Origin: Rhodobacter sp. SGA-6-6
GTDB lineage: Bacteria; Pseudomonadota; Alphaproteobacteria; Rhodobacterales; Rhodobacteraceae
DNA: 64,000 bases
Direction of reading: 5' to 3'
Assembly: GCF_011043545.1 (NCBI RefSeq)
Contig: NZ_JAAKGP010000004.1
Span: forward strand, 186,001-250,000
Shown here one piece after another: positions 18,232 to 27,985 of this stretch. How positions within the stretch are numbered: position 1 is the first letter of the stretch; every line of letters begins with the position of its first letter. The translations under genes were made by a program, and so were the position numbers. The notes below the pieces were generated by a model. That model searched no databases. It saw only the letters and a list, made by a program, of their open reading frames with translations, and had not been told where the DNA came from.

Positions 18232-20256
18232 TCAATCGGTTCTGCCCGGCGCCTCGCCCGGGGTCCGCAACAGCCGGTCGGCGACCAGCGCGATGCAGGC
18301 GATGATGCCGCCCGCGATCATCCCCGCCCCGGCATCGGCCTTGGACAGCGCGACATAGACCTGCTGGCCCAGTTCCCGCGTGCCGACCAGCGCCGCGATC
18401 ACCAGCATCGACAGCGCCGCCATGATGGTCTGGTTCAGCCCCAGCCGGACCGAGGGCCGGGCCAGCGGCAGCTTGACCTGCCACAGCATCTGCCGCGGCG
18501 TGGCGCCCATCTGCACCGCCGCCTCGACCAGATCGGCGCGGACGCTGCGCAGCCCGTGCTCGACATAGCGGATCGGCGGCACCACGGCGTAAAGCACGAT
18601 GGCGATCAGGGCGGTGAACTCGCCCACCTTAAACAGCATCAGCGCCGGGATCAGGAACACGAACTGCGGCATGGTCTGCAAGGCGTCGCTGACGGGGCGG
18701 AGGAGGGCCGAGAAGCGGTCGCTCTCGGCCGCCAGCACACCCAATGCGCCGCCGAGGGCGAAGGAGATCAGCACCGCGACGGCGCAGAGGTAGATCGACT
18801 GCATCATCGGCGCCCAGAGGCCGGAGACGCCGGCCAGCGCCAGCCCTGCCAGCGCCAGCGCGCAAAGCCCCGGGCCGCCGGCGCGCCAGCAGGCCACGCC
18901 GGCCAGCGCGAAGACCCCGGGCCAGGGAAAGCCGGGCAGGCCGGTCCAGACCAGCAGCGCCGCGAAGCCGAAGGCGATGCCGCGCATCGGCCGGCGGCGG
19001 CCGAGCCAGAGCGCCAGCGCAAGGCTGGCCAGCGCATAGGCGGCGATGATGGCCGGCGTCAGCGCGAAGCCCCAGACCATCGGGCTGGCCGAGCCGGAAA
19101 ACCCCAGCCGCATCGGCAGCATCACCCCATAGGTGATGGCATTGCGCAGCAGGCCGAAGAAGGGTGCGCTCCAGGCCACGAAGTCCAGGAGCCAGCCGTC
19201 CAGCCGCCTCAGGCTGCGCTGCCCGGCGTCGCCCGGCAGCAGGTCCTGCCCCGCCAGCGCCACGGCCAGCACCAGCGCCGCCGCCGCCCCGATCCACAGC
19301 ACCCGCCGGCCCGTCCGCCGGCCGCGGGCGGCGAAACCGCGGGTGATCCGGTCCAGCAGCACCGCGATCAGCACGATCACCAGCCCGGCGCCGAGGCTGC
19401 GCCCCAACTCGGCCGCGCGCATGGCCGACAGCACCTCCCAGCCGATGTCGTCGAAGCCGCCGATGATGGCGATGATGATCACCATCGACAAGGAGGCCAT
19501 GGTGGTCTGGTTCACCCCCACCAGCAGCTGCGGCAGGGCCGAAGGCACCCGCGCCTGCCAGAACAGCTGCGCCGGGGTCGCCCCCGCCATCAGCGCGCTT
19601 TCGACGATGGCGGGCGGCACCCCGCGCAGGCCGACCAGCGTGTTGCGCACCATCGGCGGGATCGAGAACACCACGCTGGCCGCCAGCCCCGCGGTAGGGC
19701 CGAAGCCGAACAGCAGCAAGAGCGGGATCAGGTAGCCGAAGGCGGGCCAGGTCTGCATCACGTCCAGCAGGACGACCAGCGCCGGCTGCAGCTTCGGGAA
19801 ACGGTGCGCCAGCGCGCCCAGGGCGAAGCCGATCCCCACCGCCAGCGGCACCGAGATCAGGACCAGCGCCAGCGTGTTCATCGCCTTGGGCCAGTAGCCC
19901 ATCGCCACCACCAGCCCCAGCGCGGCGGCGGCGAAGACCGCCAGCCCCCGCCCCCCGGCCTGAAGCGCCAGCGCCGCGACCAGTAGCACCGTCGCCGGCC
20001 AGGGCAGCCAGGCCAGCGCGGCGCGGATCGCCTCCAGCGGCCCCTCCACCGCGGCGGAGACCAGCCGGCCCAGCGGCCGCAGTGCCTCGACCAGCGGGGT
20101 GAGGACGGCATTCGCCCAGTCGGCCAGCGGCAGGGTCAGCCCGGCCGGAAAACCGCGCAGCACGGGGAAGACATGCGCCAGCGCCGCCAGCAGCACCGAA
20201 GCCGCCAGCAGCAGGACCCAGAGCATCTCGGCCCGTGTCAGGCGCGGCAGGGTCAT
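18232..20256 (-). CDS. Betaine-type ABC transporter, fused double permease (ProW-ProW)
   Basis: This 674-residue protein carries two ProW-like permease domains in tandem. The first has WPAFGYLIPLLLLFGFG with the EAA-like loop ALMAGATPAQLFWQARVPSA; the second has MPQFVFLIPALMLFKVG with AAVQMGATPRQMLWQVKLP. Each is preceded by its own group of membrane segments. Most ProW-type permeases are single-domain homodimers, so this fusion would supply the whole channel as one chain. The ATG at 20256 overlaps the ATPase stop by four bases. The binding-protein and ATPase genes lie directly upstream in the same operon. Confidence 0.92.
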   Translation of the reverse strand: MTLPRLTRAEMLWVLLLAASVLLAALAHVFPVLRGFPAGLTLPLADWANAVLTPLVEALRPLGRLVSAAVEGPLEAIRAALAWLPWPATVLLVAALALQAGGRGLAVFAAAALGLVVAMGYWPKAMNTLALVLISVPLAVGIGFALGALAHRFPKLQPALVVLLDVMQTWPAFGYLIPLLLLFGFGPTAGLAASVVFSIPPMVRNTLVGLRGVPPAIVESALMAGATPAQLFWQARVPSALPQLLVGVNQTTMASLSMVIIIAIIGGFDDIGWEVLSAMRAAELGRSLGAGLVIVLIAVLLDRITRGFAARGRRTGRRVLWIGAAAALVLAVALAGQDLLPGDAGQRSLRRLDGWLLDFVAWSAPFFGLLRNAITYGVMLPMRLGFSGSASPMVWGFALTPAIIAAYALASLALALWLGRRRPMRGIAFGFAALLVWTGLPGFPWPGVFALAGVACWRAGGPGLCALALAGLALAGVSGLWAPMMQSIYLCAVAVLISFALGGALGVLAAESDRFSALLRPVSDALQTMPQFVFLIPALMLFKVGEFTALIAIVLYAVVPPIRYVEHGLRSVRADLVEAAVQMGATPRQMLWQVKLPLARPSVRLGLNQTIMAALSMLVIAALVGTRELGQQVYVALSKADAGAGMIAGGIIACIALVADRLLRTPGEAPGRTD

Positions 20257-21296
20257 GTCGCCGTCCCGCCGTGACGGGCATCGCGGTGCAGCACCTCCAG
20301 CACCGCGGCAGCCTCGACCACCCTGCCGCCCTCGACCGCAAAGCGCCGCTGCCCCGCGGCCAGCGCGGGCAGCAGCACCTCGATCGGGGCGCGGGCGGAC
20401 AGCGGCGCGCCCTCCGGCGGCGCGGCGTCGGGCTGCGCCAGATCGCCCAGCCGGATCGCCCGGCCCAAGGCCACCTCGGCGGTGAAGGCCGCCACGTAGT
20501 CGTCGGCGGGGGACAGCAGGATTTCGGCCGGGGTGCCGATCTGGATGATCCGCCCGCCGCGCATCAGCGCGATGCGGTCGGCCAGCCGGCAGGCTTCCAT
20601 GATGTCATGGGTGATGAAGACGATGGTCTTCTTCAGCTGCCGTTGCAGCCGCAGGAATTCGTCCTGCATCTGCCGCCGGATCAGCGGGTCCAGCGCAGAG
20701 AACGGCTCGTCCAGGAACCACAGCTCCGGGTCCGGCGCCAGGCTGCGGGCGATGCCGACCCGCTGCTGCTGGCCGCCCGAAAGTTCCGTGGGCAAGGCAT
20801 CGGCCCGGCCGCCCAGTTCCACCAGGTCCAGCATCTCCTGCGCCCGCGCCTCGCGCGCCGCCCGGTCCATGCCGCGCAGCTTCAGCGGGAAGGCGACGTT
20901 CTCCAGCGCGGTGAGGTGCGGCATCAGGCCGAAGCTCTGGAACACCATGCCCATCTTGCGGCGGCGGATCTCGGTCAGCTCGCGCCCGCCGACGCGGCCG
21001 AGGTCCCGGCCGTCGAACTCCATCGCGCCATGTTCGATGTCCAGAAGCCGCGACAGGCAGCGGACCAGGGTGGACTTGCCCGAGCCGGACAGCCCCATGA
21101 TGACGAAGATCTCGCCCTTCTTCACGTCGAAGCTGGCATCGGCCACCGCCGGGATATGCCCCTCGCGCCGCAGCCGGGCGGCAAGGGCGTCGGGGTCGAT
21201 CCGGTAGCCTGCGGTGTCGAAATAGTATCCGGGCCGCGGCCCGAACACCTTCCACAGGTTGCGGCAACTCAGCATGATCTCGGGCGCCTGCGCCAT
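20253..21296 (-). CDS. Betaine-type ABC transporter ATPase (ProV family)
   Basis: This 347-residue ATPase shows the ProV-type N-terminal extension (NLWKVFGPRPGYYF). Walker A is GLSGSGKST, the Q-loop lies in MVFQSFGLMPH, the signature is LSGGQQQRV and Walker B leads to LDEPFSALDP. The C-terminal ~75 residues do not form clear CBS domains, so ionic-strength sensing through CBS is not supported. AGGAGG lies 7 bases before the ATG taken here; a GTG one codon upstream is the alternative. It is coupled by overlap to the fused permease gene. Confidence 0.93.
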   Translation of the reverse strand: MAQAPEIMLSCRNLWKVFGPRPGYYFDTAGYRIDPDALAARLRREGHIPAVADASFDVKKGEIFVIMGLSGSGKSTLVRCLSRLLDIEHGAMEFDGRDLGRVGGRELTEIRRRKMGMVFQSFGLMPHLTALENVAFPLKLRGMDRAAREARAQEMLDLVELGGRADALPTELSGGQQQRVGIARSLAPDPELWFLDEPFSALDPLIRRQMQDEFLRLQRQLKKTIVFITHDIMEACRLADRIALMRGGRIIQIGTPAEILLSPADDYVAAFTAEVALGRAIRLGDLAQPDAAPPEGAPLSARAPIEVLLPALAAGQRRFAVEGGRVVEAAAVLEVLHRDARHGGTAT

Positions 21297-21329
21297 CACG
21301 GGGCCTCCTGCAAGGGTGCCGGACGGGCG

Positions 21330-22262
21330 CTATTGCAGCGCCGCATCCACCCAAGGACGCCAGGCCGCCTCGTTCGCGGCGATCCAGCCGTCGGCCACTG
21401 CCTCCAGCGACTGGCCCTGCTCGATCGCCAGCATCATCTGCTGCTGGTCCTCGGTCGACAGCCGGAAGGACTTCAGCACCTCATGGGCCGCGGGCCATTT
21501 CTCGGCGAAGCCGGACCAGACCACCTTGTTCACGTCCGGCGGCATGATGCAGTGCTCGTTCGACTGGTCGACGCAGGGCGGCATCTCGATCCAGCCGACC
21601 TCGACCTCGGCCAGGATGAAATGCGGCGCCCAGAACATCATCACCAAGGGCGTCTTCGCCGCCTCCGCCGCCCGCAGTTCGGCCAGCATCGCCCCTTCGG
21701 ACCCCGAGGGCACCGCCGTCAGCGGCAGGTTGTTGTCGGCGATGATCGTCGCCGCGCGCGATCCCCAGTCCGAGGGATAGTCGAGGAACCGCCCGTTCGG
21801 CAGCGTGTCCGGCGTCGCCAGCTGCGCCACGCAGTCCGGGTCGTTCAGCGCCTCCCACGAAGGCAGCGCGGGGCACAGTTCCTCCATGAACTTCGGATAG
21901 ATCCAGCCCTCGTTGGTCTGCAGGCCCAGGGTGCCGAGGTCCTCGATCTGCCCGGCCTCCAGCGCCTTCGGATAGATGTCGCCGACGTTGTTCAGCCAGA
22001 TCTCCGGCGAGACGGCGATCTCGCCATCGGCGAGGCCCTGGAAATGCGGATAGTTGCCGGCGGTGACGTATTCGACCTTGTAGCCGGCCTTCTCCAGCAC
22101 CCGGCCCACCACCTGCGATGTGATCTGCGCCCCGGTCCATTCCAGCATGGCGATGCGGATGGTGTCGCCCGTGGCGCCGGGATCGGCGGCATGGGCCGGG
22201 CCGAAGCCCATGGCGGCCAGCGCGAAAGCCGACACGGCGGCATTGATGCTCTTCCTTGTCAT
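21330..22262 (-). CDS. Betaine-type ABC transporter substrate-binding protein (ProX/OpuAC)
   Basis: This 310-residue periplasmic protein has a signal peptide ending near GPAHA. The OpuAC fold is seen in IRIAMLEWTGAQITSQVVGR, VSPEIWLNN and VMMFWAPHFIL, the last two contributing Trp residues typical of the aromatic cage for quaternary ammonium groups. Four further Cys residues (CPALPS, DPDCVA, PPCVD, EHCIM) are visible and may form periplasmic disulfides. It lies 33 bp upstream of the ATPase gene and 52 bp after the SDR gene. The exact ligand is not evident; glycine betaine, carnitine or related compounds are all possible. Confidence 0.92.
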   Translation of the reverse strand: MTRKSINAAVSAFALAAMGFGPAHAADPGATGDTIRIAMLEWTGAQITSQVVGRVLEKAGYKVEYVTAGNYPHFQGLADGEIAVSPEIWLNNVGDIYPKALEAGQIEDLGTLGLQTNEGWIYPKFMEELCPALPSWEALNDPDCVAQLATPDTLPNGRFLDYPSDWGSRAATIIADNNLPLTAVPSGSEGAMLAELRAAEAAKTPLVMMFWAPHFILAEVEVGWIEMPPCVDQSNEHCIMPPDVNKVVWSGFAEKWPAAHEVLKSFRLSTEDQQQMMLAIEQGQSLEAVADGWIAANEAAWRPWVDAALQ

Positions 22263-22314
22263 TCCTTGTCTCCCTGTCTGTTGGTCTTCGGTTTTCGGTC
22301 TTCCCGTCCGGCGC

Positions 22315-23109
22315 CTACCAGAGCGCGCCGCCGGTGATCTTCACTTCCTCCATGGTGATGCCCTTCGCCGCGTCGCCGATCAGGAAACCGATCAGCGCGG
22401 CCACTTCCTCCGGCCGGATGATCCGCCCCTGCGGATTCTGCGCGGCGATCTCTGCCCGCGCCTCGGCCACGCTGCGGCCCTTGCCTTCCCGCGCGACGAT
22501 CTGGGCCAGGTCGGATTCCATCATCGGCGTGTCGACCCAGGTCGGGCTGACCATGACGCAGGTCACGCCATGCGCCGCGCCCTCCAGCGCCACGCAGCGG
22601 GTCAGCCCCAGCAGCCCCGCCTTCGAGGCGCAATAGGCCGGGTTGTCCTTCCAGCCCACCGTCGCGGCGGTGGAGCCGATGTTGACGATCCGGCCCCAGC
22701 CCTGCGCGATCATCGCCGGCAGGCAGGCGCGGATCATGCGGAAGGCGCCGGTCAGGTTGGTCTCGATCACCTTCTGCCACAGCGCCTCGGAATGGCCCTG
22801 CACCGGCTGCTCCGCCGTCACCCCGGCGGCGTTGACCAGCACGTCGGCCGGGCCGAAGCGTTCGGTCGCGCGGGCGCAGAAGGCGGTGACGGAGGCCGGG
22901 TCCGTCAGGTCCAGCGCATCGGCCCGCACCTCGCCGCCGCCCGCCAGTGCCGCCTCGGTCAGCGCGCCGAAAGCCTCGCGCCGCGACCGGCTTTCCAGGT
23001 CGCGGGCGCCAACCGCCACCCGGTGGCCCTTGCCGGCCAGGTCCAGCGCCACCGCATGGCCGATGCCGGACAGTCCCCCGGTCACGATCACCCGGCGCCG
23101 TTCGGTCAT
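22315..23109 (-). CDS. SDR family oxidoreductase
   Basis: This 264-residue short-chain dehydrogenase has TGGLSGIGHAV at residue 10, NAAG (VLVNAAGVTA), the active-site Ser in NIGSTAATVG and YCASKAG. An Arg-containing loop after strand 2 (GARDLESRSRR) favours NADP. It is not a close copy of the SDR at 16676. The ATG at 23109 overlaps the stop of the preceding FAD-GcvT gene by four bases. Its place between the demethylases and the importer suggests that it acts on the carbon skeleton of the same substrate, for example a beta-hydroxy group as in carnitine-like compounds, but that is inference. Confidence 0.9.
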   Translation of the reverse strand: MTERRRVIVTGGLSGIGHAVALDLAGKGHRVAVGARDLESRSRREAFGALTEAALAGGGEVRADALDLTDPASVTAFCARATERFGPADVLVNAAGVTAEQPVQGHSEALWQKVIETNLTGAFRMIRACLPAMIAQGWGRIVNIGSTAATVGWKDNPAYCASKAGLLGLTRCVALEGAAHGVTCVMVSPTWVDTPMMESDLAQIVAREGKGRSVAEARAEIAAQNPQGRIIRPEEVAALIGFLIGDAAKGITMEEVKITGGALW

Positions 23110-25520
23110 GGCACACCCCCGCGCATCCTTGCGCCCTTCGGATCGAACGGCGGTTCCGCCAGGATGCGGGCGCCGCGGCGCTTGCCCAGAACCTCGGCCT
23201 CCAGCCCCTCGCGCGCGCTGCGGTCGCGCAGGTAGGCCAGCGCCAGCACCTTGCCGGTGCGATGGCCATAGGCCGCCGAGGTGATCACGCCGACGCAGCG
23301 GTCGCCCTGCCAGAGGCCGTGCGAGTAATAGGGATCGGCCTCGCCCGGGTCGAGCTCCAGCAACACCATCTCCCACCGCGCCGGGTCCTGCATCCGCTTC
23401 AGCAGCGCCTCCCTGCCGATGAAATCGTGATCCGGCTTGACCAGGAAACCCATGCCGGTCTCCGCCGGGGTCCGTTCGGTGGTGAAGTCCGATCCCCAGG
23501 CGGGATAGCCCTTCTCCAGCCGCATCGCGTTCATCGCATAGGCGCCGAAACAGCCGATCCCCTCGGGCTTGCCCGCCGCTTCCAGCGCCAGGAACAGCTC
23601 CGCCGCGCGCGGGGCGGGGACATGCAACTCCCAGCCGAGTTCGCCAACGTAGGAGAGCCGCATCGCCCGCACCGGGATGCCGGCGACGGTCATCTGCCGG
23701 ACCGACATCCACGGCCCCAGCGGATCATCGGTCAACCGTTCGAGGATCGCCTGCGAAGCCGGCCCCATCAGCCCGATCACCGCCCAGTCCTCGGTCACCC
23801 GCTTCACCTCGACATCGAAGCCCTGCGCCCGGGCGCGCAGCAGGTCGTCGTCGCGCATCTCGGCCGCGGCGGCCGAGGTCAGGTAGAAATGGTCCTCGGC
23901 CAGGCAGGCGACGGTGAATTCCGATTCCGTCCCGCCCGCCGGCGACAGCGCATGGGTCAGCCCCACCCGCCCCGGCTGCGGCGCGCGGTTGGCGCCGAGC
24001 GCATCGACGAAGGCCCGCGCCTGCGGCCCCTTCGCCTCGAACTTCGAGAAGACCGACATGTCGGCCAGCCCTGCGGCGGTGGTCACCACATGGCATTCCC
24101 GCGCCACCGCATCGGACCAGCCGGGGCGGCGGAAGGTCAGGCCCGCGGGGTCGCCGAACCAGTTCGGCCGCTCCCAGCCATAGGCCGCGCCCATCTGCGC
24201 GCCGCGCGCCTTCATCAGGTCGTAGAGCGGGGTCAGCCGCTTGCCGCGCGCCGCGGGGCGTTCCTCATAGGGGTAGTGGACGCCGAACTGCAGGCCGAAG
24301 CATTCCACCGCCTTCTGCACCCGGTAGTCGCGGTCGGCCCAAGGGCCGAAGCGGCGGCTGTCCACGGCGAGGGCATCCATCGGCGGCGCGCCGTGGGTCA
24401 TCCAGTGGGCCAGGAACCAGCCCGAGCCGCCGCCCTCCATCACCCCCATCGATGACCCGGTCAGCAGCCAGGCGTTCGGAAGCCCCCAGGCCGGGCCGAT
24501 CAGCGGATTGGCGTCGGGGGTGAAGGTGATCGGGCCGTTGACCACCGACTTCACCCCGCCGGTCTCCAGCGCCGGGATGCGGGCCATGGCGGCCATCAGG
24601 ATATGCTCCACCCGGTCCAGATCGGGGGCCATCAGCTCCGCCCCGAACTCCGGCGGCACACCATCCACCGACCAGACCTGCGCGTCCTTCTCGTAGGGGC
24701 CGAGAATCAGCGCATCGCGCTCCTGCCGGACATACCAGCTTTCCTCGGGGTCACGGATCATCGGCAGTTCCGGCAGGCCGGCAGCGATGCGCTCGGCCAC
24801 CGCGGGCACGGTGTCGGTGACCAGATACTGGTGCAGCACCGGGACCGAGGGCACGTTGGCCCCCATCATCGCCCCGATCTCCCAGCCCCAGGTTCCCGCC
24901 GCATTGACGATGTGCTTCGCCCGGATCGGTCCCTGTTTCGTCTCGACCAGCCAGTGCCCGCCCTCGCGGCGGATCGACTGCACCGGATTCCAGCGCAGGA
25001 TCGTCGCCCCTCCGGCCCGGGCCACCTTCGCCATGGCGTTGGTCGCCAGCGTCGGATCGACATGGCCGTCGTCGGGCTCGTAGATGCCGCCGAGGATGCC
25101 CTCGGTCCGCGCCAGCGGGTGCAGCGCCGCCACCTCCTCGGGCGATTTCAGCAGACGCAATTCGTAGCCGGTGAACTTCGACAGCCCGGCGACATGGGCG
25201 AATTCGTCCATCCGGTCGGGGTTGGAGGTGATCCGCATCGCGCCGGAGCGGTGGAAGCCGCAGCTTTCCCCCGTCTCCTGCGGAAGGATGTCGCGGTAAA
25301 GCCGCACCGAGGTGGCGCGCAGCTCCTGGATCGTCGGGTTGTGGGCGAAATGGGTGCACAGCCCGGCGGCGTGCCAGGTGGAGCCATGGGTGAGGTCGTT
25401 CTTCTCGGTCAGGACCACATCGGTCCAGCCCGCCTTGACCAGATGATACATCAGCGAGACGCCCATGGCGCCGCCGCCGATGATCAGGACCTGCGCCTCG
25501 GTGGTCGCCTGCGTCGTCAT
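23106..25520 (-). CDS. FAD-dependent N-demethylase with GcvT domain (dimethylglycine/sarcosine dehydrogenase family), second paralog
   Basis: This 804-residue, two-part enzyme has an N-terminal FAD domain with GGGAMG near residue 15. HGSTWHAAG includes His50, the residue to which FAD is covalently bound in dimethylglycine and sarcosine dehydrogenases. The C-terminal half is a GcvT/aminomethyltransferase domain (LSYVGELGWELHVP, AMNAMRLEKGYPAWGSDF). There, tetrahydrofolate can trap the formaldehyde released from an N-methyl group. ATGA overlaps couple it to both neighbours. It shares architecture with the gene upstream but is clearly diverged, which suggests a different methylation state or substrate rather than redundancy. 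Confidence 0.92.
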   Translation of the reverse strand: MTTQATTEAQVLIIGGGAMGVSLMYHLVKAGWTDVVLTEKNDLTHGSTWHAAGLCTHFAHNPTIQELRATSVRLYRDILPQETGESCGFHRSGAMRITSNPDRMDEFAHVAGLSKFTGYELRLLKSPEEVAALHPLARTEGILGGIYEPDDGHVDPTLATNAMAKVARAGGATILRWNPVQSIRREGGHWLVETKQGPIRAKHIVNAAGTWGWEIGAMMGANVPSVPVLHQYLVTDTVPAVAERIAAGLPELPMIRDPEESWYVRQERDALILGPYEKDAQVWSVDGVPPEFGAELMAPDLDRVEHILMAAMARIPALETGGVKSVVNGPITFTPDANPLIGPAWGLPNAWLLTGSSMGVMEGGGSGWFLAHWMTHGAPPMDALAVDSRRFGPWADRDYRVQKAVECFGLQFGVHYPYEERPAARGKRLTPLYDLMKARGAQMGAAYGWERPNWFGDPAGLTFRRPGWSDAVARECHVVTTAAGLADMSVFSKFEAKGPQARAFVDALGANRAPQPGRVGLTHALSPAGGTESEFTVACLAEDHFYLTSAAAAEMRDDDLLRARAQGFDVEVKRVTEDWAVIGLMGPASQAILERLTDDPLGPWMSVRQMTVAGIPVRAMRLSYVGELGWELHVPAPRAAELFLALEAAGKPEGIGCFGAYAMNAMRLEKGYPAWGSDFTTERTPAETGMGFLVKPDHDFIGREALLKRMQDPARWEMVLLELDPGEADPYYSHGLWQGDRCVGVITSAAYGHRTGKVLALAYLRDRSAREGLEAEVLGKRRGARILAEPPFDPKGARMRGGVP

Positions 25521-27910
25521 GCCTTCATCCTTTCGCCCGCAGGGTCGTAGGGCGGGCGGGCCAGCGCCTGTGCCTGATGGTGTGTTCCCGCGATTTCCAC
25601 GGTGAAGACCCGCGCGCAGGTCTGCGCCATGGTCTCGCCCTTCGTTATCCCGATCAGGCCGAGCGCCAGCGTCCAGCCCGTCCGCGCACCCTTCGCGCCG
25701 GAGGTGGTCAGGCCGACCACGCGGCCGTTCTCCCATATCGGCTCGTCATGCAGCACCAAGGGGTGGCCGGGCAGGTCGAACAGCACCAGCTTGCGGGCGA
25801 TGCCCTCGCCCCGCTGCGCCTGAAGCGCCGGCTTGCCGAGGAAATCCTTCCCCCAGTCCACCGCGAAGCCGAGACCGGCCTCCAGCGGCGAGATGTCGGG
25901 GCCGAGGTCGTGGCCCATGTGGCGGAAGCCCTTCTCGATCCGGCAGGCGTCCAGCGCGTAATGGCCCATCGGCCTCGCGCCCGCCCCGGTGAGGGCGCGG
26001 AAGACGGCGGCGGCGGACGCGGCGGGGACATAAAGCTCCCACCCCAGTTCGCCGACGAAGCTGACCCGCTGCGCGGTGCAGGGCTGGCCGGCGACGGTGA
26101 CGGCGCGGGCGGTGGAGAAGGGGAAGTCCTGCCAGTCGTCGGGCGACAGCCCGGCCAGCAGCGCCCGGGAGCCTGCGCCCATGACGCCGATCACCGCCTC
26201 GGCCTCGGTCGCGTCCTCGATCCGCACATCGAAGCCCGCCGCATTGCGCCGCAGCCAGGCCCCGTCGCGCCAGCGGGTCGCGGCGCCGGAGACCAGGCGG
26301 AAGTCCTGCGCGGCGCGGCGCAGGATGGTCACATCGCCCTCGATCCCGCCGCGGTCGTTCAGCAGAACGGTATAGACCGCCCGGCCCGGGGGCACGTCCA
26401 GATCCGCCGTGGCGACATGCTGCACGAAGCGCAGCGCATCGGGGCCGGAGATGTCGAACTTGCCGAAGGGTGAGAGGTCCAGCAGCGCCGTCCCTGTCTC
26501 CATCACCGCCGCCTCGCGCTGCGCGATGGGGAACCAGGGCTGCGCGCCGACGGAATAGGGCAGGTCGCGTTCCGCGGCGTCGCGGGCATACCACAGCCCG
26601 CGCTCCCACCCCGCGGTCAGGCCGAAATGCGCGCCTTCCGCCGCCCAGAGGTCGTGCAGCACCGACTTCCGCAGCCCCCGCCCCGCCTTCGGCTGCTTGA
26701 ACGGCCAGTGCAGCGCGAAGACATCGGCCACCGCCTCTTCCATCCGCGCCTGCACATGCTCCGCCGCAGCCGCCAGCGGGTCGGCCCGGGCCACGTCCAC
26801 CTCCCACAGGTCCATCGGCGCATGGCCGGCCAGCATCCAGTCCGCCAGCACCCGCCCGACCCCGGCCGAGGACATCACCCCGGTCGAGTTCATCCCGGCG
26901 GCGACGAAAAGCCCGTCCACCGCCGGCGCCTGCCCCAGCAGCATCCGGCTGTCCACGGTGAAGCTTTCCGGCCCGTTCATGAAATGCTGGATGCCCACCC
27001 GCTCCAGCCCCGGGATCAGCGCCAGCGCCGCCTCCATGAAGGGGGTGAACTGGTCCCAGTCCTCGGGCATCTCCAGGAAGGGCCGGTCGCCCTCCGGCCC
27101 GTAGGCATCCCAGCATTTCGCCGCCGGCTCGAAGCCGCCGATCACCAGCTTGCCGGCATCGCCCTTGACATAGATGCCGCGGTCCAGGTCGCGCAGCACC
27201 GGGAAGGGATGCGGCATCTCCGGCATCGGCTCGGTCACCACATACATGTGTTCCACCGCCTGCAGCGGCAGCGCCACGCCCAGCGGATCGGCCAGCCGCT
27301 TCGACCAGGCCCCGGCGCAGAGCGCGACCTGATCGGCGGGGATCACCTCGCCGTCGGCCATCTCCACCCCCGTCACCCGGCTGCCCGCGGTGACGATCCG
27401 CGCCACCCTTGCATTCTCGCGGATCACCGCGCCTTGCGCCTTCGCCGCGCGGGCATAGGCCATGCAGAGATCGACCGGGTTGACGTTGGCATCCTCCTCC
27501 ACCGCCATCGCGCCCACGACACCGGACAGGTCCAGCCCCGGCACCGCCACGCCCTCCGGCCCGGTGATCGCGGGATGCAGCCCGAAGTGGCGGCCGAGCG
27601 CGGCGATGCGGTGCAACTCGTCCATCCGCGCCGGATCGCGCGCCAGCCAGTAGCCGCCGGTGCGGCGGTAGCCGGTGGAAAGCCCGGTCTCGGCCTCCAG
27701 CCGCGGGAACAGCTCCCCGGCATACATCGCCAGCTTCGTCGCATTCGGCGTCGCCCGCAAAGGCCCGACGATCCCCGCCGCGTGCCAGCTGGTGCCCGAG
27801 GTCAGCGTGTTCCGCTCCAGGAGCGTGACCGAGGCGGGGCCGGCCTTCGTCAGGTGATAAGCGAGGCTCAGCCCCACCGCCCCGCCGCCGATGATCACGA
27901 TCTTCCGCAT
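25517..27910 (-). CDS. FAD-dependent N-demethylase with GcvT domain (dimethylglycine/sarcosine dehydrogenase family), first paralog
   Basis: At 797 residues it has the same architecture as its downstream neighbour. The FAD-binding GGGAVG is at residues 8-13, TSWHAAG contains the putative FAD-linking His43, and a folate-binding GcvT half carries VSFVGELGWELYVP and DACRIEKGFRHMGHD. The reaction expected is oxidative removal of one N-methyl group, with the one-carbon unit passed to tetrahydrofolate. It is the first gene of the eight-gene minus-strand operon and is divergent from lysR. The start at 27910 fits the Rossmann start; the frame is open further upstream but enters the regulatory gap and lysR. 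Confidence 0.92.
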   Translation of the reverse strand: MRKIVIIGGGAVGLSLAYHLTKAGPASVTLLERNTLTSGTSWHAAGIVGPLRATPNATKLAMYAGELFPRLEAETGLSTGYRRTGGYWLARDPARMDELHRIAALGRHFGLHPAITGPEGVAVPGLDLSGVVGAMAVEEDANVNPVDLCMAYARAAKAQGAVIRENARVARIVTAGSRVTGVEMADGEVIPADQVALCAGAWSKRLADPLGVALPLQAVEHMYVVTEPMPEMPHPFPVLRDLDRGIYVKGDAGKLVIGGFEPAAKCWDAYGPEGDRPFLEMPEDWDQFTPFMEAALALIPGLERVGIQHFMNGPESFTVDSRMLLGQAPAVDGLFVAAGMNSTGVMSSAGVGRVLADWMLAGHAPMDLWEVDVARADPLAAAAEHVQARMEEAVADVFALHWPFKQPKAGRGLRKSVLHDLWAAEGAHFGLTAGWERGLWYARDAAERDLPYSVGAQPWFPIAQREAAVMETGTALLDLSPFGKFDISGPDALRFVQHVATADLDVPPGRAVYTVLLNDRGGIEGDVTILRRAAQDFRLVSGAATRWRDGAWLRRNAAGFDVRIEDATEAEAVIGVMGAGSRALLAGLSPDDWQDFPFSTARAVTVAGQPCTAQRVSFVGELGWELYVPAASAAAVFRALTGAGARPMGHYALDACRIEKGFRHMGHDLGPDISPLEAGLGFAVDWGKDFLGKPALQAQRGEGIARKLVLFDLPGHPLVLHDEPIWENGRVVGLTTSGAKGARTGWTLALGLIGITKGETMAQTCARVFTVEIAGTHHQAQALARPPYDPAGERMKA

Positions 27911-27985
27911 CTGTCCCGCCGTTGCCGTCCTGACACCCGAAGTCAGACAGGCAGGCAGGGCGTCGCGCAAGGATGGACAGGCATC

